Below, one piece after another: positions 6,378 to 14,898 of a stretch of DNA of 32,413 nt; position 1 is the stretch's first letter, and each line of letters opens with the position of its first letter. The notes beneath the pieces were generated by a model. It worked only from the letters and a program-made list of their open reading frames with translations, made no database searches and was not told where the DNA came from. The stretch covers positions 1 through 32,413 of the forward strand of contig JALWYO010000134.1 of NCBI GenBank assembly GCA_026992735.1. The letters run 5' to 3'. The DNA is from Deltaproteobacteria bacterium (GTDB taxonomy: Bacteria > Desulfobacterota > Dissulfuribacteria > Dissulfuribacterales > QOAL01). The position numbers and the translations under genes are program-made.

Positions 6378-8801
6378 ATGAATAATATAAGAAATGAAAC
6401 AGATATAAAGGCATCGGCTGAACAGGCAAGTCAGTCTAATACCATAAGAGAGTTGCCGGTACTGCCAAGCAAGGATGTGGTGTTGTTTCCACATATGGTC
6501 GTACCTTGGATAGTAGAGCCACCGCATCTTGTAAGGATGATAGACGATGCCCTTGCCGCAGACAGGACCATTGCTGTTATCAGTGTGGACGGACCAGTTG
6601 AAGATGAGGCAGAGCTGCCTGAAAAGCTTCACAGGATGGGCACCATGGGCCTGATTTTGAGGATGGCCAAAAACGAGGAAGGGCATGCGCGTCTTGTAGT
6701 TCAGGGCGTTACCCGCGTCAGGGTAAAGGAGATAACCTCTACTGCTCCGTATATTAAAGCCAAAGTTGAGGCCGTGCAGGACGAGGTCAAAGAGGGCATG
6801 GCCATGGAGGCCATGGTAGTGAACATACGCCAGGCCTTCAGCAAGGTGTTGGAACTCTCGCCGAATCTGCCCGCCGAGCTCAAGGGTGTGGTAATGAACG
6901 TTGAGGACCCTGGGGTGTTGGCTGATATAGTAATAAGCCATCTCAATATTCCCTTGTCCCAAAAACAGGAGATACTGGATGAGCTGGATGTTATGGCAAG
7001 GCTCAACAAGGCCCTCATGATACTTTCCGAACAGCTGGAAATTCTGGAGCTTGGGCACAAGATTCAAAGCCAGGTTAGGGATCAGGTTGATAAGAACCAA
7101 AGGGAATATTTTCTCAGGGAGCAGCTCAAGGCCATTAAAAAGGAACTGGGCGAGGCTGATGGCCAGCCTGACGAGGTAGAAGAATTGCGGGAAAGGCTCA
7201 AGGAAAAGGAGCTGCCGGAAGAGGCCAGGAAAGAGGCCGAGAGGGAACTGGAAAGGCTTGCCCGCATGCATCCTTCCTCTTCAGAGTATACGGTGGCCAG
7301 GACATACCTGGATTGGATACTGGAACTGCCATGGAATGATTCCACCGAAGATCATCTGGACCTGGATGAGGCTCAGAAGGTACTTGACCAGGATCATTAT
7401 GACTTGGAAAAGATAAAGAAGCGGATTGTGGAGTTCATGGCGGTCAGGAAGCTCAAACCTGATGCAAAAGGAACTATTCTTTGCTTTGTAGGTCCTCCCG
7501 GCACGGGTAAAACCTCCCTGGGAAAGAGCATTGCCAGGGCCATGGGGCGCAAGTTTCATCGTATCGCCCTAGGAGGAGTGAGAGACGAGGCAGAGATACG
7601 GGGCCATAGGCGCACGTACGTTGGCGCAATGCCTGGCAGGATTATACAGGGGCTCAGAAAGGTGGGCGTCAATAATCCAGTGATGATGCTGGATGAGGTG
7701 GACAAGATAGGCTCTGACTTCAGGGGTGATCCTGCGTCCGCCCTGCTGGAAGTCCTTGATCCTGAACAAAATTCCAAGTTCACGGATCATTATCTTGGCG
7801 TGGAATTCGATCTTTCCAATGTCATTTTTATCGCTACGGCCAACATCCTGGACACGATTCCTTCTCCTCTCCTGGACCGCATGGAAGTGCTGGAGCTGTC
7901 CGGCTATACCTTGGAGGAAAAGATCGAGATAGCAAAGAGATACCTTATCCCACGCCAGCTTGAGGCTCACGGGTTGACCAAGAAGAACCTGTCCATAGAA
8001 AAGCGTGCTCTGGTCAGAATCATAGGTGAATATACCAGGGAAGCCGGCGTAAGAAATCTGGAACGCCAGATAGGGGCTATATGCAGAGCTGTCGCAAGAA
8101 AGGTGGCGACAGGGCACCAGGAAAAGATAGTTCTCAAGGTGCGAAACCTGGAAGAATACCTCGGCAAACCTAAATATATTTCAGACGTTGCTGAGCGTAC
8201 TTCTGTGCCAGGTGTTGCCACAGGCCTTGCCTGGACACCATCTGGAGGTGATATCCTTTTCATAGAGGCCACCAGGATGCCTGGTTCGGGAAAGTTGACG
8301 CTTACAGGGCAGCTCGGTGATGTCATGAAGGAGTCTGCGCAGACTGCTCTCAGCTATATTCGTTCCAGGGCCTGCGAGCTTGGTATTCCGCAGGACATCT
8401 TTAAGACAGAGGATGTGCATATCCATGTGCCTGCAGGAGCTATACCAAAGGATGGTCCGTCTGCAGGTGTTACCATTGGTGTTGCACTGGTGTCGCTCTT
8501 TACAGGTCGACCTGTGAGGCCTGAAGTGGCCATGACTGGAGAGATCACCCTCAGGGGCCTTGTTTTGCCTGTAGGTGGTATAAAGGAAAAGGTCTTGGCG
8601 GCACACAGGGCCAAGATAAAGGAGATAATACTCCCGAAGAGAAACGCTAACGATCTTGATGAGCTGCCTGAACAGGTACACAATGCCTTGAAATTCCATC
8701 TTATTTCAAGGCTGGATGATGCGATCAGGATTGCCTTCAGGAAAAAATCCAAAAAGAAGAAGGCTAACAAGGCCAGCAGCTCCATGCTGGCCTGTACATG
8801 A
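6378..8801 (+). CDS. lon: ATP-dependent protease Lon (LonA)
   Basis: Lon unfolds and degrades damaged proteins and selected regulators in the cytoplasm. The 807-residue chain has the full LonA layout. The N-terminal substrate-recognition domain spans about 28-225 (ELPVLPSKDVVLFPHMVVP), followed by a helical linker. The AAA+ module has Walker A GPPGTGKT at about 372-379 and Walker B MMLDEVDK at about 436-443. The C-terminal protease domain has catalytic Ser695 in PKDGPSAGVTIG and Lys738 in GGIKEKVLAAH. The spacing of 43 residues equals that of E. coli Ser679/Lys722. The C-terminus is Lys-rich. The nearest GGAG is about 12 bases before the ATG, which is long spacing. A near-palindrome, TTTTGGAAATTTCAAAA, lies in the 105-bp leader. 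Confidence 0.98.
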   Translation: MNNIRNETDIKASAEQASQSNTIRELPVLPSKDVVLFPHMVVPWIVEPPHLVRMIDDALAADRTIAVISVDGPVEDEAELPEKLHRMGTMGLILRMAKNEEGHARLVVQGVTRVRVKEITSTAPYIKAKVEAVQDEVKEGMAMEAMVVNIRQAFSKVLELSPNLPAELKGVVMNVEDPGVLADIVISHLNIPLSQKQEILDELDVMARLNKALMILSEQLEILELGHKIQSQVRDQVDKNQREYFLREQLKAIKKELGEADGQPDEVEELRERLKEKELPEEARKEAERELERLARMHPSSSEYTVARTYLDWILELPWNDSTEDHLDLDEAQKVLDQDHYDLEKIKKRIVEFMAVRKLKPDAKGTILCFVGPPGTGKTSLGKSIARAMGRKFHRIALGGVRDEAEIRGHRRTYVGAMPGRIIQGLRKVGVNNPVMMLDEVDKIGSDFRGDPASALLEVLDPEQNSKFTDHYLGVEFDLSNVIFIATANILDTIPSPLLDRMEVLELSGYTLEEKIEIAKRYLIPRQLEAHGLTKKNLSIEKRALVRIIGEYTREAGVRNLERQIGAICRAVARKVATGHQEKIVLKVRNLEEYLGKPKYISDVAERTSVPGVATGLAWTPSGGDILFIEATRMPGSGKLTLTGQLGDVMKESAQTALSYIRSRACELGIPQDIFKTEDVHIHVPAGAIPKDGPSAGVTIGVALVSLFTGRPVRPEVAMTGEITLRGLVLPVGGIKEKVLAAHRAKIKEIILPKRNANDLDELPEQVHNALKFHLISRLDDAIRIAFRKKSKKKKANKASSSMLACT

Positions 8802-8806
8802 TGTAA

Positions 8807-8825
8807 TGTATCTGTTTGCAGGGCA
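8807..8825 (+). repeat. 19-bp post-stop repeat, copy after lon
   Basis: TGTATCTGTTTGCAGGGCA begins 6 bp after the lon stop codon. It matches 18 of 19 bases of the block that begins 2 bp after the greA stop codon (9628-9646). Similarity continues loosely for another 20 bp. Confidence 0.5.
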
Positions 8826-9045
8826 CTGTATCAGCCGTGTCAGCGGCCAATTGAAGATAGGAAAACTTGCATCCCTGTGTTCCTCGTAGGTTGATGCTAC
8901 CCTAATCCGGGATAATACATTTTAAACGTAAAACATGACATGACAGACCGATATTCCTAAAATCCTCTGGTTGAAATCCCGTGGATTCCTGTTATTGTTT
9001 ATCAGCGTATCTCGTTTTGTGGGATTTATAAGCTGAGAAGGAAGG

Positions 9046-9072
9046 CTGTCTGCCTGTCAGACGGTCTTTTTT
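9046..9072 (+). terminator. Rho-independent terminator upstream of greA
   Basis: CTGTCTG and CAGACGG form a 7-bp stem (one G-T pair) around CCTGT, followed after GT and C by six T's. It lies about 245 bp after lon and 80 bp before greA. It therefore insulates greA from lon read-through, or acts as an attenuator in the greA leader. Confidence 0.6.
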
Positions 9073-9152
9073 AGTGCTGTCTTCCCGGCCGGTCAGTCTA
9101 TTGGCCGTGGATGCATGGCACATATTTTTGTGAATTTTCGAGGACTTTGCGC

Positions 9153-9626
9153 ATGGAACGTACACCTTTTACACCTGAAGGATATGAACGGCTTAAGAAT
9201 GAACTGGAGCATCTGGAGCGAGTGGAACGCTACCAGGTTATAAAGGCCATAGAAGAAGCCCGTGCCCATGGGGATCTTTCTGAAAATGCCGAATATCACG
9301 CGGCCAAGGAGAGACAGGGGCAGTTAGAGGCCCGCATACAGTATTTGAGCAGTAAGCTCGCTGCAGCGGATGTGATAGATTGCAAGACACAGTCACATGA
9401 CAGGGTTGTTTTTGGCGTAAAGGTGCGCCTTGAAAATGTGGACAGCGGGGAAGAAGTGGTCTATCAGCTTGTAGGGCCGGATGAGTCAGATATAAAGGAA
9501 GGCAAGATCTCCATCATGTCACCCCTCGGCAAGGCACTTCTTGGCAAGGAAGAGGGGGACGAGGTTGAATTTCAGTCGCCTTCCGGACTCAGGACATACG
9601 AGGTCCTTGAAATATTTACAGATTAG
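9153..9626 (+). CDS. greA: Transcription elongation factor GreA
   Basis: GreA enters the RNA polymerase secondary channel and stimulates cleavage of backtracked transcripts. The chosen ATG gives 157 residues, the usual length, starting MERTPFTPEGYERLKNELEHL. The open frame extends 14 codons upstream, but those residues are not GreA-like and a GAGG motif lies before the chosen ATG. The N-terminal coiled coil includes the active-tip sequence ARAHGDLSENAEYHAAKERQ, with the acidic residues that coordinate magnesium. The C-terminal domain (about 80-157) contains YQLVGPDESDIKEGKISIMSPLGKALLGK. It is monocistronic here, because the next gene is on the opposite strand. Confidence 0.97.
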   Translation: MERTPFTPEGYERLKNELEHLERVERYQVIKAIEEARAHGDLSENAEYHAAKERQGQLEARIQYLSSKLAAADVIDCKTQSHDRVVFGVKVRLENVDSGEEVVYQLVGPDESDIKEGKISIMSPLGKALLGKEEGDEVEFQSPSGLRTYEVLEIFTD

Positions 9627-9627
9627 C

Positions 9628-9646
9628 TGTATCTGCTTGCAGGGCA
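9628..9646 (+). repeat. 19-bp post-stop repeat, copy after greA
   Basis: TGTATCTGCTTGCAGGGCA begins 2 bp after the greA stop and differs at one base from the copy after lon. A weaker relative, GTATCTGCAGGCAGG, follows the collagen-like gene near 15560. Confidence 0.5.
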
Positions 9647-9778
9647 GGGCATATGCCGCGTTGCCGTGTATTTGGCAAAGGTGATACCGTTCTGTATTTT
9701 CTGTTTTGAATCAGCTTTATCTGCTGCACCGTCCTATTTTATGTCTCAGCAGGTTGGCAGCATGTTGTTTCAGGGTAT

Positions 9779-10972
9779 TTATTCAGCGTCTTTGTTGTCT
9801 TGCCCTTCACGCTCTGCTGATTCTATTTGTACGCCTGCCTCCTTGAGAAGGGCCTCGGCAGTGCCACCATGTGATTCAGTCATTATTACCTTGTCAGGCT
9901 TGAAGGCAAGCAACCATTTGCCTATAAGGAATCCGCGTTTTCGCTCTACTTCCTTGTAGGGATTTTCTATAATCTGCCGTTCCTTAACCCTGTGTGTTAC
10001 GGGATCTATCCGTTCAATCATAAACCAGGGCGCCCGTGCAAAATGCCGAGCTACAGGTCCATCGGTTTTTTCAAGGGGTGTGATCTTTACGGTTTCCCGT
10101 GATTCCTCAAATTGGGGCCTTAGCCTGGCCATGATTACGCGGGGGAATTTTCTGATTATTTCATTTTCCAGCCTGGCCGCTACCTTCTCCGCAGCCACGT
10201 CCGACCTGGTGTTCAGCACTATGTCCATATCTACAATGAAGCGCCCGCCTGCAGTCCTGCTCAGTGTCTTTTTCACACGGATGATTGCCGGATCTGCTTC
10301 TACCAGACGTATGATTTCCCTTTCCGTGTCCCTGTCGATGGAGGCATCCAGCAGTTCTTTTATGGCCTCTATGAATAGTGCCCCGCCGGCGCGGAAGACA
10401 AATATCGCCACCAGGGCAGCAGCCCATCGGTCCACATTGAATCCAGCATAATTTGCTGCCAGACCGATTATTACAATGGTGGTTGAGAGACTGTCTGCAA
10501 GATAGTCCTTGCCATCTGCTACCAGTGCCGGTGAGCCGAGTTTTTTGCCGGCCCTGACCTGGAGCAGGCCAAACCCCAGGGAAAGCATGAGGCAAAATAC
10601 TGTGACAGGGAGTGCAATATGCACATCAGGCTGGATTACAGGCCCCAGTATGGCGCGGCGCGAGATCTCGTAGCCTGCCAGGAGTATGGCAATTGAACTT
10701 ATAAGCGTGGCCAGGGTTTCAGCCTTGTATAGGCCGTAGGGGAAAGATGGATGTTTTTTGCCGGCAACCCAGATGCCAATAAGAACTGCAAAAGAAGCCA
10801 CAACATCTGTGGCAGAATGGATGGCATCGCTCATCAGTGCCTGGCTTCCAGATATAACGCTGTAATATCCCTTTACAATCGACAGAAACAGGTTGACTGC
10901 AACAGAGAAGGCTGCCCTGATCCTGGCCCTGCGGAGCTCTGGAGGTACTGTAGGTTTATTTTTATCACTCAT
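9779..10972 (-). CDS. Cation diffusion facilitator fused to a NifX/NafY-like domain
   Basis: CDF transporters export divalent metals from the cytoplasm by proton antiport. The 397-residue protein has about six membrane segments up to residue 205. The metal-site motifs are HSATD in TM2 (His52, Asp56) and DYLAD in TM5 (Asp156, Asp160). Having Asp rather than His at the first TM5 site departs from the typical zinc arrangement and is compatible with iron or manganese transport. The usual cytoplasmic dimerisation domain covers about 210-290. Unusually, residues 296-384 (VARHFARAPWFMIERID, IIENPYK, SHGGTAEALLKEAGVQI) match the pattern of the dinitrogenase iron-molybdenum cofactor (NifX/NafY) domain. 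It stands alone between convergent greA and the divergent ferredoxin-AOR unit. Confidence 0.9.
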   Translation of the reverse strand: MSDKNKPTVPPELRRARIRAAFSVAVNLFLSIVKGYYSVISGSQALMSDAIHSATDVVASFAVLIGIWVAGKKHPSFPYGLYKAETLATLISSIAILLAGYEISRRAILGPVIQPDVHIALPVTVFCLMLSLGFGLLQVRAGKKLGSPALVADGKDYLADSLSTTIVIIGLAANYAGFNVDRWAAALVAIFVFRAGGALFIEAIKELLDASIDRDTEREIIRLVEADPAIIRVKKTLSRTAGGRFIVDMDIVLNTRSDVAAEKVAARLENEIIRKFPRVIMARLRPQFEESRETVKITPLEKTDGPVARHFARAPWFMIERIDPVTHRVKERQIIENPYKEVERKRGFLIGKWLLAFKPDKVIMTESHGGTAEALLKEAGVQIESAEREGQDNKDAE

Positions 10973-11295
10973 GGCCAGTTAAAGATAATATCATGTTTTG
11001 GTCATTTGTATATAAATTTATGCCGCTTTTTTAAAGCCTATGGGGCAGACTTTATCTATTTTAATCTTTTCAACCAGCTATGGCGGCGTTACTATGAGAT
11101 CCTGATGTATCTGTTCTCGGAATCTCGTGCCCGTCCGGTATTTCAGCATATTGCAAACAAATAATAAGGCGGTTACCGGGGACAGGTGAGCTTGAATTTT
11201 GGGCCGGTCTTGTTTAAAGGCCGCTTACAGAATGGGGATATAAACAGTAAAGCCCATTGGAACCTGTGATCAGTTACCAAATAAAGACGATTGCC
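10973..11295. other. Intergenic region between CDF and ferredoxin genes
   Basis: These 323 bp separate divergent units and should hold both promoters; none could be assigned confidently. The first 100 bp are AT-rich. From about 11170 there is GGTTACCGGGGACAGG, of a type seen in extragenic repeats, then the dispersed block at 11245-11277. The ORFs crossing this stretch look like chance frames. Confidence 0.4.
11245..11277 (+). repeat. 33-bp dispersed repeat, 11-kb copy
   Basis: A block beginning CAGTAAAGCCCATTGGAACC and ending GATCAGTTAC matches 31 of 33 bases of the reverse complement of 23891-23923. Weaker similarity extends about 25 bp further upstream (CGCTTACA and following bases). It ends 18 bp before the ferredoxin ATG, so it lies in the leader or promoter of that unit. 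Confidence 0.75.
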
Positions 11296-11742
11296 ATGAA
11301 AATACTCGCTGCCACGAAAATAGAGCGCTGCATAGGCTGCCATATCTGTTCTCTTGCCTGTGCCAGGCTTGTGCACAAACGCATATCCTGGGATACTGCC
11401 GGGATCAGGATACACAGTTCTGGTGGGCTGTCCACAGGGTTTGAGGCCATTCACTGCCTTGCATGTGAACCTGCTGCCTGTGCAGAGGTCTGTCCTACAG
11501 GTGCGCTTGGCCAGCGTAAAGGCGGTGGGGTCAGGGTGAAAAGAGAGGCATGTATCAGGTGTGGCAAGTGTGCTGATGTGTGTCCTGTAGACGCTATATT
11601 CATGGATCCGCTTGGCATTCCTTTTGTCTGCATACATTGCGGTAAATGCGTGAAATACTGTCCCCATCAGTGCCTTGAAATGATAGATGCCAGGTTCAAC
11701 AAGGGTGTCACCCGGGCAATGGCTGAGGTGGAGGCAGCTTGA
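11296..11742 (+). CDS. Polyferredoxin with four [4Fe-4S] clusters, AOR partner
   Basis: This is an electron-transfer subunit of about 148 residues. Four cysteine quartets are visible: CIGCHICSLAC, CLACEPAACAEVC, CIRCGKCADVC and CIHCGKCVKYC. All are followed by proline or a similar residue as in HycB/YdhY-type ferredoxins, giving room for four [4Fe-4S] clusters. The ATG at 11296 is preferred over the upstream TTG of the open frame, because the family sequence begins at MKILAATKIERC. Its stop codon overlaps the start of the AOR gene by one base (TGATG), so the two are translationally coupled and probably form a complex. In that complex this protein would pass electrons from the tungsten site to a soluble acceptor. 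Confidence 0.93.
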   Translation: MKILAATKIERCIGCHICSLACARLVHKRISWDTAGIRIHSSGGLSTGFEAIHCLACEPAACAEVCPTGALGQRKGGGVRVKREACIRCGKCADVCPVDAIFMDPLGIPFVCIHCGKCVKYCPHQCLEMIDARFNKGVTRAMAEVEAA

Positions 11743-13484
11743 TGAGAGACTATTTCAGAATACTTGAAGTGGATCTTTCCGCTCAGAAGGCGCAGGTTAA
11801 AAGGTTTGAGGGCAGGGACGAGGCAGCTGGCGGCAGCGGCCTGGCTGCCCTCATATTCAACGAATGCGGCCTGTTTGACAGGCCCTGGAACGATCCTGCC
11901 CAACCCCTTATATTTGCCATAGGGCCTCTTACCGGTTACTTCCCGCTGATGAGCAAGACAGTATGTGCCTTCAAGTCCCCCTATCACGATCAGTACACTG
12001 AGAGTCATGCTGGAGGGCGTTCTGCCCTCTCTTTGCGTTTTGCTGGCTATGATGCCCTGGTTATTACCGGAATGGCTGGCGAGCCCTGCTGCATAGCCAT
12101 AGGTTCCAGGAGTTTTGAAATTCGTCCAGCAGGCTTCCTTTGGGGCCTTGACGTACTCAAGTCAGGAAAGCTTCTCAGAAACATGTTCAGGTCTGCCAGT
12201 GGTCACAGGAGCATTCTGAGAATAGGCCAGGCTGGAGAGAAGCAGCTTGCAATGGCCTGCATAAATGCAGATACCTACCGTCATTTCGGCAGGCTCGGTG
12301 GTGGTGCGGTGATGGGGGCAAAAAATCTTAAGGCCATAATTATAGATGGTGATGATATTATCGCTCGCCCGGAATCAAAGGAATACACAGGGCTCTATAA
12401 AAAGGTGTTCGAAGATGTGACGGCCAAGGGCATGATGAAGAAATATCACGACCTTGGAACCCCTGCCAATATCCTTTCCCTTAACAGGCTCGAGGCACTG
12501 CCCTGGAGGAACCTGCAGGCCAGCAGCGATCCGGCAGCAGACAGTATATCGGGGGAACGCTTTGCAAGGGATGCACTGCTGAGAAACATGGCCTGTGCAG
12601 GCTGTCCTGTCGGCTGTATCCATGTGGGCTTTGTCAGGGAAAAGTTCATGGAGGATAATAGCTATACCTACAAGCAGGTTTCGTATGATTACGAGCCAAT
12701 ATTTGCCACAGGCAGCATGCTGGGAATAACGAGCTGTTTTGCAGTGCTTTCCATAATGGATGTAATGGAAAGGGTGGGCCTTGATGTCATCTCCGGCGGA
12801 GTGGCGCTGGCCTGGGCCACAGAGGCTTCTGAGAGAGGCCTTGTAGGGCCTAAACAGACCATCGTGCCACTGCGGTTTGGTGATACAGCGGCATATGAAA
12901 AGGCTGCTCTTTACCTTGGGACTGCTGCAAATGAGTTTTATGCCCTTCTTGGGAATGGAACCTTGAAGGCTGCGGCCAGGTATGGTGGCGAGGAATTTGC
13001 CTGCGTACTGGGCCAGGAAATGGCCGGTTACGCTACCGGCGAGCTTTTTTTTGCTGCCCAGTCCCTGGGCTTCCGTCATTCTCACCTGGACACAGGGGCC
13101 TATTCCTATGAGCAGAAACATGCACATGATGACGTGGAAAAAATGGTGGATTTCCTTGTGGACGATGAGGCCCCCAGGACATTCTTGACCTCAATGGTTG
13201 CCTGTCTTTTCGCCAGGGGTGTCTATACACCTCCCGTGCTGGCTGAATGCCTGGATGTTCTTGGTTACCGCTATCTTGCAGAGAATGTGGAAAAAATTGC
13301 GCTGAATATCCGGAAACTTCGCTGGCAAACGCGTTTTGCCACAGGGTTTGATCCGGATTCCATCACGATACCCAAGCGCTTTTTCAAGGTGAAGTCCTGG
13401 AAAGGGCCTGTGGATCCCGAATATCTCAAAGCTCTCAAGAAGAGCTATGGAAAGAGGCTTGAGAGTCTTATACATGAATCATAA
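11742..13484 (+). CDS. Aldehyde:ferredoxin oxidoreductase family protein (tungsten enzyme)
   Basis: AOR-family enzymes use a tungsten or molybdenum bis-pterin cofactor and one [4Fe-4S] cluster, typically to oxidise aldehydes to acids with low-potential electron transfer. The 580-residue protein shows the N-terminal pterin-binding region (HAGGRSALSLRFAGYDALVITG), the cluster motif CAGCPVGC at 285-292, and a fourth cysteine at 488 (MVACLFARG). The ATG at 11742 is preferred over the TTG one codon earlier. The C-terminal segment GFRHSHLDTGAYSYEQ differs from the classical RGGDH motif of formaldehyde and glyceraldehyde AORs. This places it in a divergent branch whose members often sit next to a polyferredoxin. 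The substrate cannot be told from sequence. Confidence 0.93.
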   Translation: MRDYFRILEVDLSAQKAQVKRFEGRDEAAGGSGLAALIFNECGLFDRPWNDPAQPLIFAIGPLTGYFPLMSKTVCAFKSPYHDQYTESHAGGRSALSLRFAGYDALVITGMAGEPCCIAIGSRSFEIRPAGFLWGLDVLKSGKLLRNMFRSASGHRSILRIGQAGEKQLAMACINADTYRHFGRLGGGAVMGAKNLKAIIIDGDDIIARPESKEYTGLYKKVFEDVTAKGMMKKYHDLGTPANILSLNRLEALPWRNLQASSDPAADSISGERFARDALLRNMACAGCPVGCIHVGFVREKFMEDNSYTYKQVSYDYEPIFATGSMLGITSCFAVLSIMDVMERVGLDVISGGVALAWATEASERGLVGPKQTIVPLRFGDTAAYEKAALYLGTAANEFYALLGNGTLKAAARYGGEEFACVLGQEMAGYATGELFFAAQSLGFRHSHLDTGAYSYEQKHAHDDVEKMVDFLVDDEAPRTFLTSMVACLFARGVYTPPVLAECLDVLGYRYLAENVEKIALNIRKLRWQTRFATGFDPDSITIPKRFFKVKSWKGPVDPEYLKALKKSYGKRLESLIHES

Positions 13485-13535
13485 CGTAAACATGCCCGGT
13501 TTTATTCCGGCAGTCTTAAAACAGCTTGTCTAAAA

Positions 13536-14633
13536 GTGAAGAAATCCATTGAAGAACAGCTGGCTTTGTACCAGCATGTCATTGACGCAGCCCCTGATAT
13601 CATCCATGTAATTTCACCAGACATGAGGATTCTTTTACAGAACAGGCGCAGTCGGGAGTTACTTCCTTCGGTCAAGGTTGGTGGTCACTGCTATACCTGT
13701 CTCCATGGCAGGGCAAGCCCCTGTGGCCACTGTTCTGTCAAGAAGGTGTTTGAAGATGGCCAGCGCCAGGAGCATGAATCTGTTATAACTGCATCAGGAC
13801 TCGGCAGGGAGATAATAGTTCATTCCACTGCTGCTCCTATTTATGATGAGGATGGCAATATGATAGGGGCCCTGGAGATCCTGCGGGATATAACCGAGCG
13901 GAAGAAGATGGAACAGGCCCTGCGTGATACTGCAAGGCGGCTTGACAGGTCTAACCAGATCAGAGAATTGCTTCTGCGCATGGTGCGTCATGATCTTGGC
14001 ACCCCGGCAGGCGCCATTTTGAATGCCACCGAATACCTTCTGGAAGATAAGGAAAGGCTCGGAGAACTTTTGGAAGATATAGAAGATATTCACCTGTGTG
14101 CCAGCCAGATATTTCGTCTTATCAGGGATGCTGACGTTTTATCCAATGTGCTTACTGCTTCGCATGTGACCTTTCAGGAGATAAATCTTTCCGATTTGCT
14201 GGCAGATGTGATCAAGAAACTGGCACCAGTCCTCAAGCAATCAGATGTCAGAATAGAAGCAGAGATCCCTGAACAGCTTGTCATTAAAGGATTGCCTATA
14301 TTGAAGACAGTATTTGAAAATATCCTGGTCAATGGCATAAAATACGGTGGTGCCGGAGGGCGTCTGGTGATCTCGGCATATAAAAGCGGCTCATGGGTTT
14401 GCATTGAGATCAAGGATTTCGGTCCAGGCATACCTGATGAATACAAGGAAAAGATCTTCCAGGAATTTGAAAGGCTGGCTGAGGATGTACCAGGTACAGG
14501 GCTTGGGCTTGCCATTGCCAGGCAGACCGTGGCCTTGCACAACGGCAGGATCAAGGTGCGCGACAACCCTGAAGGCGGAGCTGTTTTTGAGGTCTGTCTT
14601 CCTGAAGATCCGGCAGATGAAAGCAGGCATTGA
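13536..14633 (+). CDS. PAS-domain sensor histidine kinase, cytoplasmic, orphan
   Basis: This 365-residue kinase has no membrane segment. A PAS domain covers about residues 5-122. It contains a four-cysteine cluster, CYTCLHGRASPCGHC (Cys52, 55, 63, 66), typical of PAS proteins of sulfate reducers and possibly binding a metal or sensing redox. A HisKA-like dimerisation helix follows, with phospho-acceptor His152 in VRHDLGTPAGA. The ATPase domain has the N-box ENILVNGIKYGG, the G1 box DFGPGIP and the G2 box GTGLGLAIA. The start is GTG, 51 bp after the AOR stop. No response regulator is encoded in the window. Its position suggests, but does not show, that it reads a signal linked to the AOR pathway. 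Confidence 0.93.
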   Translation: MKKSIEEQLALYQHVIDAAPDIIHVISPDMRILLQNRRSRELLPSVKVGGHCYTCLHGRASPCGHCSVKKVFEDGQRQEHESVITASGLGREIIVHSTAAPIYDEDGNMIGALEILRDITERKKMEQALRDTARRLDRSNQIRELLLRMVRHDLGTPAGAILNATEYLLEDKERLGELLEDIEDIHLCASQIFRLIRDADVLSNVLTASHVTFQEINLSDLLADVIKKLAPVLKQSDVRIEAEIPEQLVIKGLPILKTVFENILVNGIKYGGAGGRLVISAYKSGSWVCIEIKDFGPGIPDEYKEKIFQEFERLAEDVPGTGLGLAIARQTVALHNGRIKVRDNPEGGAVFEVCLPEDPADESRH

Positions 14634-14898
14634 GAAAGAAAGCCCCTGGATTTTGCATAGCATCCAGATCCTACCGGCAAATGATTTGGCAGGTTCTTGT
14701 ATTATATGGAAATTTTGATATTGACAGTGATAATATGGTGGTCTACCTTCAATTTTAATAAAGGGAGCAAGAGGTATATCTATCCTTTTCGGTGAATGGC
14801 TGGAATGGATAGTGCCATATTAGCGTAAAGCTGGGCGCAGCACGTTTTACCGGGCTGCAAGGGATTTGAATCGATTTTTTTGAACTGAAGGAGGGAAA
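14634..14898. other. Intergenic region upstream of the collagen-like gene
   Basis: These 265 bp hold no supported gene. A TTGACA at about 14720 and an AT-rich stretch TTCAATTTTAATAA may form a promoter, but no correctly spaced -10 hexamer is obvious. CTGGAT/ATCCAG arms just after the kinase gene could end its transcript, though no T-run follows. AAGGAGG directly precedes the collagen-like ATG. Confidence 0.35.

Larger units (their letters stand above)
8802..9152. other. lon-greA intergenic region
   Basis: These 351 bp hold no credible gene. They contain a 19-bp block right after the lon stop that recurs after greA, a TAATCCGGGATAA sequence at 8903-8915 identical to the end of the MITE at 27 kb, and AAATCCC/GGGATTT inverted arms near 8975-9027. 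An intrinsic terminator at 9046-9072 follows. The short GGCC-flanked sequence just before greA could be part of its leader. Confidence 0.5.

Noticed and set aside
6312-8785. Several long reverse-strand ORFs across lon, including 319 residues at 6312-7271
   Set aside because: They are antisense to a fully intact Lon with all catalytic motifs and show no recognisable domains.
11173-11667. 164-residue reverse ORF over the ferredoxin gene
   Set aside because: It is antisense to a gene with four complete cluster motifs.
14680-14705. Sigma-54-type promoter TGGCAGG...TTGTA before the collagen-like gene
   Set aside because: The spacing is one base too short and the -12 GC is GT.
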